Below are positions 45,701-55,388 of a DNA stretch of 64,000 nt, piece after piece. Source of the DNA: Prostheceraeus crozeri (taxonomy: Eukaryota; Platyhelminthes; Polycladida; Euryleptidae). A program made the translations under genes and the position numbers. Location: the NCBI GenBank assembly GCA_907163375.1, contig CAJQUW010002148.1, positions 620,001 to 684,000 on the forward strand. The letters are read 5' to 3'. How positions within the stretch are numbered: the stretch's first letter is position 1; each line of letters starts with the position of its first letter. Under the pieces are notes generated by a model. It saw nothing but the letters and a program-made list of their open reading frames with translations. It did not search any database and was not told the origin of the DNA.

Positions 45701-46338
45701 ATGGTGTCATCGTCCTATTAACATGTGAAACAAGAAACTAATTGCGTACTAGAGCACCGAAAAACAAAAAAAATTAACATGTTATGCGCTATTTTACGAG
45801 GTATAGGACATAGATCTGTTTTCAATTTGATAAAAACAAATTGTATAGTTTTGCAATTTCTATGCATTGGAGAGCTGTTATCTTAGTTCAGTGTTCATCG
45901 CCTATGGGACAAAACAAGAACATCGCTTCTTTTCAAATTTTTGGACAGAGTATTGTGAGCTCGCGTTTTCCAACCATTTCGTCTTCAATTACCTGCAAGC
46001 ATATTGTTCTCCAAATGATAAATTCGATTAGTACCCGATAAAAATGTTTTTCTCACAAAATTTTTCCCATGTATCAAAACAGAAGTAAAGCATCGTATGA
46101 TGGTAAACACACTCAATTCCAACAAGCAGCAAAATAATCAGAGGCTTGAATGGATTTCAATTAAAGACAAATCATACATAAAACTAGTGTGACGTTATGA
46201 GTCTTCACCGCAAGATAAGTGCAGCAGTTGTTATAAGCAGATAAATAAGAACAAATATAACAATTCTCAGTGCGTATTGATGCTTGAATCAGTTCAATTG
46301 CAGAATTAAATGTCAAATGAATTGGCGAGTTACGATGA
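42773..46338. other. Gene-poor interval with minor inverted repeats
   Basis: No gene is supported. Two small palindromic structures were seen: a CCCGTTCAC ... GTGAACG pair about 300 bp apart (about 44564-44860), possibly a MITE, and a 24-bp inverted repeat at 45016-45039 / 45074-45097 (AGAGCACAACATTCTTCGAC and its inverse, about three mismatches). AATAAAAAATAAATCTTGAA near 43419 could be the 3' end of a LINE or a transcript. Confidence 0.45.
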
Positions 46339-48150
46339 TCACATATCTTCATACACTTCATCAAACACTCCTTGATCATTTTCTACCGGATTGTCAACTT
46401 TCGGAGGTATTTTAGGAGGAGTTTTAGTCATAGGGATTTCAGGGACTTTTCTAGGTGTATTGTCACTTTGATAATTGCCGCTAGGAGTTGAAGAATTTTG
46501 GGATCTTCGACAGTAACAAAAGACAAAGATGGCGACACCAATTAATCCAATAAAGAACATGGCTGCAATTGCTGCAGATAGACCATATATTAAGAAATTT
46601 TGATCTGATTTACTTGGTTCCGCTGTTGTCGTTGTCGGAGTTGTCGTTGTCGGAGTTGTCGCAACCACGCGTTGTTGACATAGATACTTTCCTCTCCCTG
46701 TTTCCGTATTCTGAAGAAACCCGGTCTCTGTATTCAGCACAAAGTGTGACGAATATCTAGGACTTGAAGGAAAGTCTTTATTCCATGGTTGAAATTTACT
46801 TTTCTTGGAAACACGCAAAAATGTTGTATTACTTTTATGATATTTATATATAATATCTTTGGTGATATCTCTAGTTGTCAATTCTGCACTTTTCAAACTT
46901 CTTGTGCATTCGGTATCATTGGCTGTGTAGCAAACATCACTGATTAGAACACCACCATCACCACAGGAAGACAACTGTGGCACTCCGCTCAGTCGATATC
47001 CGCATAAAAAGTATTTATCTCTAGATTTCGATTCTCTTTTCGATTTTCTTTTCCACTGACCATCACTTGTCATGTATACATGATCACTTCCACTGATATT
47101 ATTCGAAACATCTAATTTATGAAATGTTGATGACGTATTATCACTGGACCACCTGAGAATGCCATTTTCTCTATTAAAAAATAGTCTTATATCTATGACT
47201 TTATCTATTGATTTTCGGATAACATAAAGTTGAACAACTGATTGCTCATACTCATTATGTATCGATATCAATGATTTTTTGTGGCATTTATCTTTTGCTT
47301 GATACTCTGATGTACCTTCTTCCAAAAGTTTTAGACACAGGTTATCATAACCATTGTAAGATTCATATCCTTCTATGCATTTTCCTTGAGACCAACTTCC
47401 CGAATATCCTCTATTAGAAGGCTTCCTGATTTTGCCATCAATGGTTCTATTTCTTGAACACAAAACTTGAGCAAATATTTCATTGCTAGCATACCATGAC
47501 GATTCTTTTCCAGGAAACAAAGACAAATTCCCTTCTATTCTTTTGAAATACGTGGAATTTTTAACAATAAGAGGAAATGATACATGCTTTCTGATGAAAA
47601 CTGTCAAAGCAGCAAGCATAAAGTCTTCTATTTTTCCGACATGCTCATTCGGTCTTTTACATGCCATTTCAATATCTTGCTTTGATTGTAATCGCTGCCC
47701 ATGAGTGACACGATAACAGTTCTTTCCAATATGGAAATATTCATCAGGACAATGACCAGCATATTGCCATGTATCGCGAGTACAATTGAATCTAAAACGC
47801 GAGGAGCACGATTTCAGTTCACAGCCATTAACACCAGTGATAACACATTCATTTTTAGAGCATTTATTGCACTTTGGATTTTTGGAATGACATTTTTGCC
47901 CATACCAGATCATTCCGCCTGACCTTGCTCCTGAGAAAGTTCCATTCAGTTGACCGCCTTGACTATTGCAAATCATCTTCGCATTCTTCCAGTGCGTAGG
48001 ACGAGCTGAAGAAAAAACACACTTGCCGTCTCCTTCGGAAACATATTTCGATTCTCCACAAGCGAGTTTCTTGATACCAGCGTTTGCTGATTCATAAGAT
48101 GCGTAGGCATTGATCATCAAAACGAAGTTTAATAAAATCAAATTCAGCAT
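46339..48150 (-). CDS. Type I membrane receptor with C-type-lectin-like modules
   Basis: A single open frame of 603 aa from the Met at 48150. A Met 21 codons upstream gives no signal peptide, whereas 48150 starts MLNLILLNFVLMINAYAS, a good signal sequence. The ectodomain is rich in Cys and N-glycosylation sites and has about four C-type-lectin-like stretches: CVFSSARPTHWKNAKMIC, CPDEYFHIGKNCYRV, CIEGYESYNGYDNLCLKLL with SLISIHNEYEQS, and CGDGGVLISDVCYTAND. Calcium-site motifs (EPN/QPD, WND) were not seen, so sugar binding is doubtful. A TTPTTTTPTTTT stalk precedes one membrane helix (about 520-547). The 56-residue tail has KTPPKIPPK (SH3-type) and ends in VYEDM, a YxxM site. Likely a cell-surface recognition or immune receptor (inference). 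No intron was seen. Confidence 0.8.
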   Translation of the reverse strand: MLNLILLNFVLMINAYASYESANAGIKKLACGESKYVSEGDGKCVFSSARPTHWKNAKMICNSQGGQLNGTFSGARSGGMIWYGQKCHSKNPKCNKCSKNECVITGVNGCELKSCSSRFRFNCTRDTWQYAGHCPDEYFHIGKNCYRVTHGQRLQSKQDIEMACKRPNEHVGKIEDFMLAALTVFIRKHVSFPLIVKNSTYFKRIEGNLSLFPGKESSWYASNEIFAQVLCSRNRTIDGKIRKPSNRGYSGSWSQGKCIEGYESYNGYDNLCLKLLEEGTSEYQAKDKCHKKSLISIHNEYEQSVVQLYVIRKSIDKVIDIRLFFNRENGILRWSSDNTSSTFHKLDVSNNISGSDHVYMTSDGQWKRKSKRESKSRDKYFLCGYRLSGVPQLSSCGDGGVLISDVCYTANDTECTRSLKSAELTTRDITKDIIYKYHKSNTTFLRVSKKSKFQPWNKDFPSSPRYSSHFVLNTETGFLQNTETGRGKYLCQQRVVATTPTTTTPTTTTAEPSKSDQNFLIYGLSAAIAAMFFIGLIGVAIFVFCYCRRSQNSSTPSGNYQSDNTPRKVPEIPMTKTPPKIPPKVDNPVENDQGVFDEVYEDM

Positions 48151-48333
48151 CTCTATTCCGTAATGGTAAAGAAATTCGACACGTTCATCATAATGCTTTA
48201 ATACGAATTGCAAGAGAGCGAATCACATCGTTCAACATGCTTCTGAAAATGTGATTTGCGTTAACTTAAACCATTTAGGTGACTATAACCTGAGATAAGG
48301 CGGGAATATCAACACAATAAGGGGTATGGCTAG

Positions 48334-48341
48334 TTTATAAT
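48334..48341 (-). promoter_or_regulatory. TATA box candidate of the lectin-like receptor gene
   Basis: ATTATAAAC on the minus strand about 185 bp upstream of the ATG at 48150. It would give a 5' leader of roughly 155 nt. Confidence 0.35.
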
Positions 48342-50108
48342 TATGCATAGTTCACTGCCAGCGGAGTACAATTCAGACGGAACGAATCATAAAATACAGC
48401 AAAACCTCCAATCACGGATTACTAAAAGGAGGATACAAAGGCTCTGAATACTACTCCTAATTTCTGGCTGACGTATTTAAGTAACGTGCCCTACTTTGGG
48501 CAGCTACGTAGCTCTTTGTCAGTAAATCAAGCTTAAATTTATTTGCAGTAATAACACAGAACTTGTAAAAACGAGATTTAGATAACATTTTAGTTGGTAA
48601 AGGATAACCATAAAAATAAAATTCATTCTATCAAACAATATGTAAAGCTGTAATTCTGTCTTTTCGCATAAAAATCATTGATTTGCAGCCATAATGTGGA
48701 CATGGTGAAGTTCTCTCGAGCACATTTTTATAAAAATTTAATTAGTTTTCTATGCTATTGTTGTATATTAAATATATTAATTTTCGTCATCGGTCAAGGC
48801 ATTCAACAGACTTTGACGATCTCTAACGGCAACTTCCGCCAGTTGTACATTCATGCCAACGGACAGTTGCTGAGGTCTTTCAATACTCGATAGGATAAAG
48901 AATGACGCTAAATGTATATAAAGTGACGGGCGAATCATTTTCCATTGAACACTCAATTCAACTGTATTCGCGTCAGTGCCTCTGACTTCAAACCCTCCGA
49001 TTTGATGGCGTTCTATTTTTCAAATGCCTCTCTGTTGTAAGAGTTAGAAAATTGCATCAGGGTTCGTTGACATTCTGATTTTTAAAGCTATTACTTCCAA
49101 AATTCTTTGCTAACTGTCGTTACGTCTGAAAATTATTTATATTACATATATAACGATAAGCCTATATAAAATTAATTAAAATGATGCTAAGTGACCACTT
49201 GATTATTTGTGTATCAATAACTGCGATTGATTTTAAGACATTTTATAACTGCCATCTCTTCCCGGTAACTACAAATTAAGGCACATAGCACATAGCACAC
49301 AATGACAAACTAGATCTATATAAAGTGTTTGCCACAGACGCCCGATCGACATTTTCACGCCAAACCCTAAACTCAGTCAAACTCACTGAAGTTTTAAGTT
49401 TCTGACCGTTAGCAAAACTGACTGTCAAAAGCTGCTGTTTCATTTTAAGTATATGACGGCAAGTAGAACTACCAGTAGAAAACTGAAGTCTTACTGAAGC
49501 TTTTTCCAATGGAAATTACTGAGTTTTTCCGAGTTCAGAGGTAGCTTTACTTCACTTCCCTAAGTTGGACATAACTAAGCATTTCCGAGTTGTGAATACT
49601 TGCGAAATGAATATAAAAAGAAAGACGCTTGAAGAATTTGTAACGTACAGCACTAAATATCAAGGTAAAAAGAGACAAAGGAATAAGAATTTCTAATTTC
49701 ACGTAAAATTTTTGATTGAATTAAATTCTAAATTCTATCTTCAAATTCTCATTGAATTTGAATAATTATGAAAACATAAATAATGCTGAAAAGCAATTAT
49801 AGCTTACTTACTTCCACGTTTTTCGTCTTTGTCCACGTTGAATGAGGTCAGATTAATTAGAAGCAAAGGAGAAATCAAAGGAATTCCCAAATAATTATCA
49901 ATAATTTCAACTAGCTCGAAAACTCGACAGCTGACCACCTGACATCCAAGTGGTTGAAATTTGATCATACTTTCGTCGGGTATCCTGCTGAGGTGAGGGA
50001 CCAACTTCAAGTTTGTATATGCAATCTACTGAGCATTAATAATTGATTTGACACATCTTGAGTGACTAAAGTGGAATGAATGAACGTGTAAATTGATAAT
50101 GAAATATG
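48342..50108. other. Intergenic, nothing recognised
   Basis: AT-rich sequence between the receptor gene and the hAT element. Short frames only; no conserved motif seen. Confidence 0.5.
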
Positions 50109-50679
50109 CAGGGCTGCCACTCTTATCAAAAATAAAAACCGGAAAGTCAAATCGGAATGGGCCCCTAAATTACGTAGTCGTGGGCCCCTCAAAGTAAGAG
50201 ACTTACGATTATTCGATATCACACAACCCGGTAAATTTTGAAAGCGTTAAAGCAGAAATTGGGTCTCTTCTAGTAAAGATGCTTCTGAATCGTCACAGTT
50301 AGCAAGTAAATATATTTAATTATTACTGATGCTTATTCAATAATTAGCTTCATCAAGGTGCACTAGAAGACATGACTCGAGCAGCTACTATTTTCAGGAG
50401 AACCGTTTTCAAAGGTTAGACAGAGTATACTACAAAGACCCCTCTACCCTCGCCCTAATGCAAAATCAGCATGAAGTTATTGAACGATTGACGATTTGAG
50501 CTCGATATAAAGACTGCATATTATCGAATAATCTATGGATAATCTATGGAGGCCTATGGATGATTTTACTTAACTGATTCAAAGACAACTTTCTTCATTT
50601 CGATCAAATATTTTACATTCAAATTTTGTAATGCAGTATTTCTCGTGCAGCTTTGCCATTTTCTATTAATCGTGCCATG

Positions 50680-51130
50680 ACGTCACACGGTGCAAGATCC
50701 CGTCTTTATTGTGAAGAATTTTCATGATACCATTAGGAAATTGCTATTCAGCTGTTCTACGTTTGGAAGACCGCTTCAGCAGAGCGGTCTGGTCACAGCA
50801 AATGTCTTCATACAAAATACATGGTCAGCGCGATTTAAATGCTTGGGCAAGCCGTTTTCTTTGAGAGAGCCATCATTCTTTCGAGAAATCGTGAATGTGT
50901 AGTAAAATCTTCCTTTCTATGCTGCATAAAATATACCGAGTGTCATGAAGGATGGACTATCTTCATGCAGGATGGAATGCCAGCGCACTATTACAGACCC
51001 ATCGTAAATTATTTAAACAGCAATTCTACTAAATCCATGGGATGAGAACGCGGTGTCAGAAAAAAATCCGGAAGATATCTTCTAGGGACCCAAACGTTAC
51101 CTTTTCTTGGGCCCATTTTCAGTTTTGATA
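50680..51130 (+). mobile_element. Mariner-type transposase remnant
   Basis: The plus strand encodes WTIFMQDGMPAHYYRPIVNY then LNSN, corresponding to the FQQDGAPAHYA---V--YLN segment around the second catalytic Asp of mariner/Tc1 transposases. Surrounding sequence is decayed and no ends were found. Confidence 0.5.
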
Positions 51131-51289
51131 TGATTACAAGTAATCCAAGATTCAATTTAAATAGTATTGAATCTTTATGCGCCTACACATTATATACCAT
51201 ATGCTGCGACTAAAAATACATTGATTATTAGTGCATTAAGGCCATAGATAATAATAAATTAGAGCTCAACCATTTTGAGGCAAAGTATC

Positions 51290-51531
51290 GCAGACAAAAC
51301 CTCCAGCCTTTTATGTGTGTAACTAGTAGAGCTTTGATGTTTTTAAAGCGCCACAGGCGAAGCCTGCACCTTTTTGAGAGTATGACTAGTTCAATTTTGA
51401 TGTTTCATAAAGAGCCGCACGCAAAACGTAGAGCCGTTTGGGAGTGCAACTAGTAGGGTTTTGATGTTTTATAAAGCGCCGCAGGAGAAGCCTCCACCCT
51501 TTTTGGAGTGCAACGAGTAGAATTTTGATCT
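51290..51531. repeat. 63-bp minisatellite
   Basis: About four units of 63 bp, each like ACTAGTAG-TTTTGATGTTTT, ATAAAGCGCCGCAGGCGAAG, CCTCCACC and TTTTTGGAGTGCA. The same unit resumes at 55389-55440 on the other side of the Penelope-like element and again at 56430-56545, so the Penelope-like element landed inside this array. Confidence 0.75.
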
Positions 51532-51844
51532 GAAGATGCAGTGCGCGGTTCCTTTCATATTCTTCAAGCAACGGAGGGAAAACCACGATTGACCGGTGTA
51601 GTCGTATTTAATTCAGCGACAAGTTTCGACCGGTGCTTCGGTCCTGTTCACGCAAACTGGCACATCAAATGCTGCCTTGATAACAATTCACAGTACATAA
51701 ATGAGAGAGGTAAAACGTGACCTTCAGTTCACGTGCACTAGACATTAAAATGACCTTCCTAAAATATAAGAAGCAAATAATGACTTCTACTGACTAAAAT
51801 AATAGTAATATGAAAGAATGTCTAAAAATGATACAGAAGCAAAA

Positions 51845-52783
51845 TCACTTAGAGACTAATCGTGTCCATGTGTCATCCACCACACACTTCACTCTGTTTG
51901 AGGAACCGAGCTTCTTTGTCCACCATGCCTCCTTGAATATTCTCTTCTTATACCATGACTGCTCCCTGTCCAGTGTAGTCGCCGCCTCCCAGTCCATGGT
52001 GTGACCCGTCTTCATAACATGTGCAGATATTTCTGAGCATTCGACATTCATGTTCCTCACCATTCTTTTGTGCTCCTTGACCCGCTGCTCCAAAGTTCTT
52101 CCAGACTCGCCAACGTATGTCCACTGGCATCCCATACACCTTATTTGGTACACAACACCCAAATGTACTCTCCCCTCCTGACGCTTTCTTACCAATCGGT
52201 CAGCCAACCTGCAAACCGGTCTGCCAGTCACTCTCCTTCCAAGTCCACCAAGAATCTTGGATATCCTCTCGTAGACCCCTGGGTAATATGGTAACGAATA
52301 CCTTGGACCTTCATGCAACTCCTCCTCCTTCCTTCCACTAGACTTCCCCATGACCAAGAGATCACTTCGCCGGTAACCTCTGCGCGTCAAATCACGTCTA
52401 ATTCTTCTGCGTTCATTTTTCTTCTCCCCAACCGAACAAATCTGGTCCACCCTTCTGTCGAGAGAACCAACAACTCCGCGAAACACCGATTTCGGATGAC
52501 ACGAGTTTCTTTCCAAATAACTGTTACGGTGCGTGTTTTTCCTGAATACTCCGAACACCACTCCCTCACGACTTCTCCTTATTGCAATATCTAAAAACGG
52601 CAAAACCCCATCGCTTTCTTGTTCCACCGTAAATTTAATCGAAGGTCTCAAGGAATTCAAGAAATCAAGATATTCCTGAACATCCTTTGGGTCTCCTTTG
52701 AAGCGCGCCAGTATATCGTCAATATATCTCATCCAAACATCTGGCACTCGCAGCCCCCTCAATAGCCCTTCACGTAACGCCAT
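51845..52783 (-). pseudogene. Inverted partial copy of the Penelope-like gene
   Basis: A 312-residue minus-strand frame starting MALREGLLRGLRVPDVWMRY, identical as far as can be read to the C-terminal 312 residues of the plus-strand gene (second half of RT through GIY-YIG). It lacks the N-terminal RT half and is a structural part of the element. Confidence 0.85.
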
Positions 52784-52810
52784 CTCTTCAAAATAAAACA
52801 GAGAAGACGT

Positions 52811-55108
52811 TTGGACTTTATGAAAGAGTGTCGACGGAGCAGGACTGCCCCATCATCCTTACGTTTCAAGTTGCCTGGAGCATTTAATCATTGCCGGGTT
52901 TTGAAGTGGAGGATACAGAAGGAGATGATCGGCATGACAATCGGAAAGATCAGAAGGGAGATGGAGGCCTTATCGCCGATTTTGGCAATGCGGTGGAGTT
53001 GTTTACGAGACATGGTGAGAAGTGAGGATCTGATGCTGAGGATGGCGGACTACGTGGATTCGGCGGTGGAGGTATGGCGAGAGCGTGAGGAGGAGACCTT
53101 GCGAAGGAGGCTGGAATGGAGACGGAGGCAGGAGTTCAAGCTACTGGACGTCTCTGAAGAAAAGGACGGTGACACGCAGGAGGAGAAGAGATCTGATAAG
53201 CTGGTCGTGAACCTAAGTGACAGGGATTTGTCAACGACGGAGGAGCAGGTTTTGAGCAAAGGGTTGAATTTTGCCATGACTCCGGCTAAGATTGACTACA
53301 GGGACCTGGTAGCCGACGTTGAGTCTGCCTTGGATGGCTTGAGCAGTGGAGAGGCTGCATGGGCCAGGAGAGAGGTGGCGAAGGTCTTGGAGGGCTATAG
53401 GAGGGGCGAGTCAAATTTATCAAGAGAGGAGAGCGAGGCTGTTGAAGACTTGGCGCGCTTGAAGGATGTCAAGATCCTACAGGCGGACAAGGGTGGAGCG
53501 GTGGTGTTGATGAACAAGATGGAGTATGATGAGAAGTTGAGGATCCTGATAGAGTCTGGCCCTTACGAGAGTGTGAATACGGACCCTGGTCAGAAGTATA
53601 GGAAGGAACTGATGGAGATTTTGAGGGAAGCGAAGAGATCTGGAAGACTCGGTTATGGAGAATATAACAGGATTTGTCCGACGCATTTTCAGAGGCCGTA
53701 TATTTTTGGCAATCCGAAGGTTCATAAGGCTGGCAACCCGTTGAGACCAATAGTGAGCATGGTCGGGACGCTTTTCGCTGGGATCAGTAGATATTTGGCC
53801 GATGTTCTGGCACCATATGGAAAGGATGGGAATTCATATGTCGCGAATTCTGCTGACGTCGTTACCAGGATACAGAAAATTGAGGATTTTGTAGATGGGC
53901 GATTGGTCAGCTACGACGTGGATAGTCTGTTTACCAGCATACCGGTTGGTGAGAGTCTGGAGGTGGTACGTGACCGATTGTTTGGGGACCCCTATATTGC
54001 AGAAAGGTCCAAGTTACGCGTGAGTGAATTGGTTGAGCTGGTTAGGTTTTGCCTCACGAGATGTTATTTTGTTTTTGAAGGCGGTGTTTACATACAGAAT
54101 GATGGAATAGCAATGGGAAGCAGTCTCAGTGTTGTGGTGGCCAATGTCTACATGTTTCATTTTGAAGAGATGGCGTTACGTGAAGGGCTATTGAGGGGGC
54201 TGCGAGTGCCAGATGTTTGGATGAGATATATTGACGATATACTGGCGCGCTTCAAAGGAGACCCAAAGGATGTTCAGGAATATCTTGATTTCTTGAATTC
54301 CTTGAGACCTTCGATTAAATTTACGGTGGAACAAGAAAGCGATGGGGTTTTGCCGTTTTTAGATATTGCAATAAGGAGAAGTCGTGAGGGAGTGGTGTTC
54401 GGAGTATTCAGGAAAAACACGCACCGTAACAGTTATTTGGAAAGAAACTCGTGTCATCCGAAATCGGTGTTTCGCGGAGTTGTTGGTTCTCTCGACAGAA
54501 GGGTGGACCAGATTTGTTCGGTTGGGGAGAAGAAAAATGAACGCAGAAGAATTAGACGTGATTTGACGCGCAGAGGTTACCGGCGAAGTGATCTCTTGGT
54601 CATGGGGAAGTCTAGTGGAAGGAAGGAGGAGGAGTTGCATGAAGGTCCAAGGTATTCGTTACCATATTACCCAGGGGTCTACGAGAGGATATCCAAGATT
54701 CTTGGTGGACTTGGAAGGAGAGTGACTGGCAGACCGGTTTGCAGGTTGGCTGACCGATTGGTAAGAAAGCGTCAGGAGGGGAGAGTACATTTGGGTGTTG
54801 TGTACCAAATAAGGTGTATGGGATGCCAGTGGACATACGTTGGCGAGTCTGGAAGAACTTTGGAGCAGCGGGTCAAGGAGCACAAAAGAATGGTGAGGAA
54901 CATGAATGTCGAATGCTCAGAAATATCTGCACATGTTATGAAGACGGGTCACACCATGGACTGGGAGGCGGCGACTACACTGGACAGGGAGCAGTCATGG
55001 TATAAGAAGAGAATATTCAAGGAGGCATGGTGGACAAAGAAGCTCGGTTCCTCAAACAGAGTGAAGTGTGTGGTGGATGACACATGGACACGATTAGTCT
55101 CTAAGTGA
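52811..55108 (+). CDS. Penelope-like reverse transcriptase / GIY-YIG endonuclease, intact
   Basis: An uninterrupted 765-aa frame. N-terminal region is Arg/Glu-rich and helical. RT motifs: ILQADKGGAVVLMNK, RPIVSMVGTLFAGISRYLAD, VSYDVDSLFTSIPVGESL, NDGIAMGSSLSVVVANVYM, RYIDDILARFKG (catalytic Asp475-Asp476) and LPFLDIAIRR. The C-terminal GIY-YIG domain (about 655-745) has GVVYQIRCMGCQW, TYVGESGRTLEQRVKEHKRM and HVMKTGHTMDWEAA. Penelope-type RT is related to telomerase; the endonuclease nicks the target. The Met at 52811 is the first in frame and lies right after the arm junction. It is the only retroelement gene in the window without a break. Confidence 0.9.
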   Translation: MDFMKECRRSRTAPSSLRFKLPGAFNHCRVLKWRIQKEMIGMTIGKIRREMEALSPILAMRWSCLRDMVRSEDLMLRMADYVDSAVEVWREREEETLRRRLEWRRRQEFKLLDVSEEKDGDTQEEKRSDKLVVNLSDRDLSTTEEQVLSKGLNFAMTPAKIDYRDLVADVESALDGLSSGEAAWARREVAKVLEGYRRGESNLSREESEAVEDLARLKDVKILQADKGGAVVLMNKMEYDEKLRILIESGPYESVNTDPGQKYRKELMEILREAKRSGRLGYGEYNRICPTHFQRPYIFGNPKVHKAGNPLRPIVSMVGTLFAGISRYLADVLAPYGKDGNSYVANSADVVTRIQKIEDFVDGRLVSYDVDSLFTSIPVGESLEVVRDRLFGDPYIAERSKLRVSELVELVRFCLTRCYFVFEGGVYIQNDGIAMGSSLSVVVANVYMFHFEEMALREGLLRGLRVPDVWMRYIDDILARFKGDPKDVQEYLDFLNSLRPSIKFTVEQESDGVLPFLDIAIRRSREGVVFGVFRKNTHRNSYLERNSCHPKSVFRGVVGSLDRRVDQICSVGEKKNERRRIRRDLTRRGYRRSDLLVMGKSSGRKEEELHEGPRYSLPYYPGVYERISKILGGLGRRVTGRPVCRLADRLVRKRQEGRVHLGVVYQIRCMGCQWTYVGESGRTLEQRVKEHKRMVRNMNVECSEISAHVMKTGHTMDWEAATTLDREQSWYKKRIFKEAWWTKKLGSSNRVKCVVDDTWTRLVSK

Positions 55109-55294
55109 TTTTGCTTCTGTATCATTTTTAGACATTCTTTCATATTACTATTATTTTAGTCAGTAGAAGTCATTATTTGCTTCTTATATTTTAGGAAGGT
55201 CATTTTAATGTCTAGTGCACGTGAACTGAAGGTCACGTTTTACCTCTCTCATTTATGTACTGTGAATTGTTATCAAGGCAGCATTTGATGTGCC

Positions 55295-55375
55295 AGTTTG
55301 CGTGAACAGGACCGAAGCACCGGTCGAAACTTGTCGCTGAATTAAATACGACTACACCGGTCAATCGTGGTTTTC
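55295..55375 (+). ncRNA. Hammerhead-ribozyme-like motif at the Penelope-like end
   Basis: GGACCGAAGCACCGGTC forms a 5-6 bp hairpin followed directly by GAAACTTGTC (about 55308-55334), the order stem II, GAAA(C), then GTC seen in hammerhead ribozymes that Penelope-like elements carry in their terminal repeats. The CUGAUGA box is degenerate here. The inverted arm has the mirror copy at about 51619-51645. Confidence 0.4.
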
Positions 55376-55388
55376 CCTCCGTTGCTTG

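Larger units (their letters stand above)
51532..55388 (+). mobile_element. Penelope-like element with long inverted 5' arm
   Basis: Core of one full-length copy in plus orientation (about 52800-55388) preceded by an inverted partial copy (51565-52800). The two arms (51565-52800 and 54153-55388) are inverted and nearly identical over about 1.23 kb. GTAGAATTTTGAT occurs at both flanks (51519-51531 and from 55389) and may be the target duplication, though it is also part of the minisatellite unit. Penelope-like elements are known for such partial inverted copies. High arm identity and an open ORF suggest a recent insertion. Confidence 0.85.
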
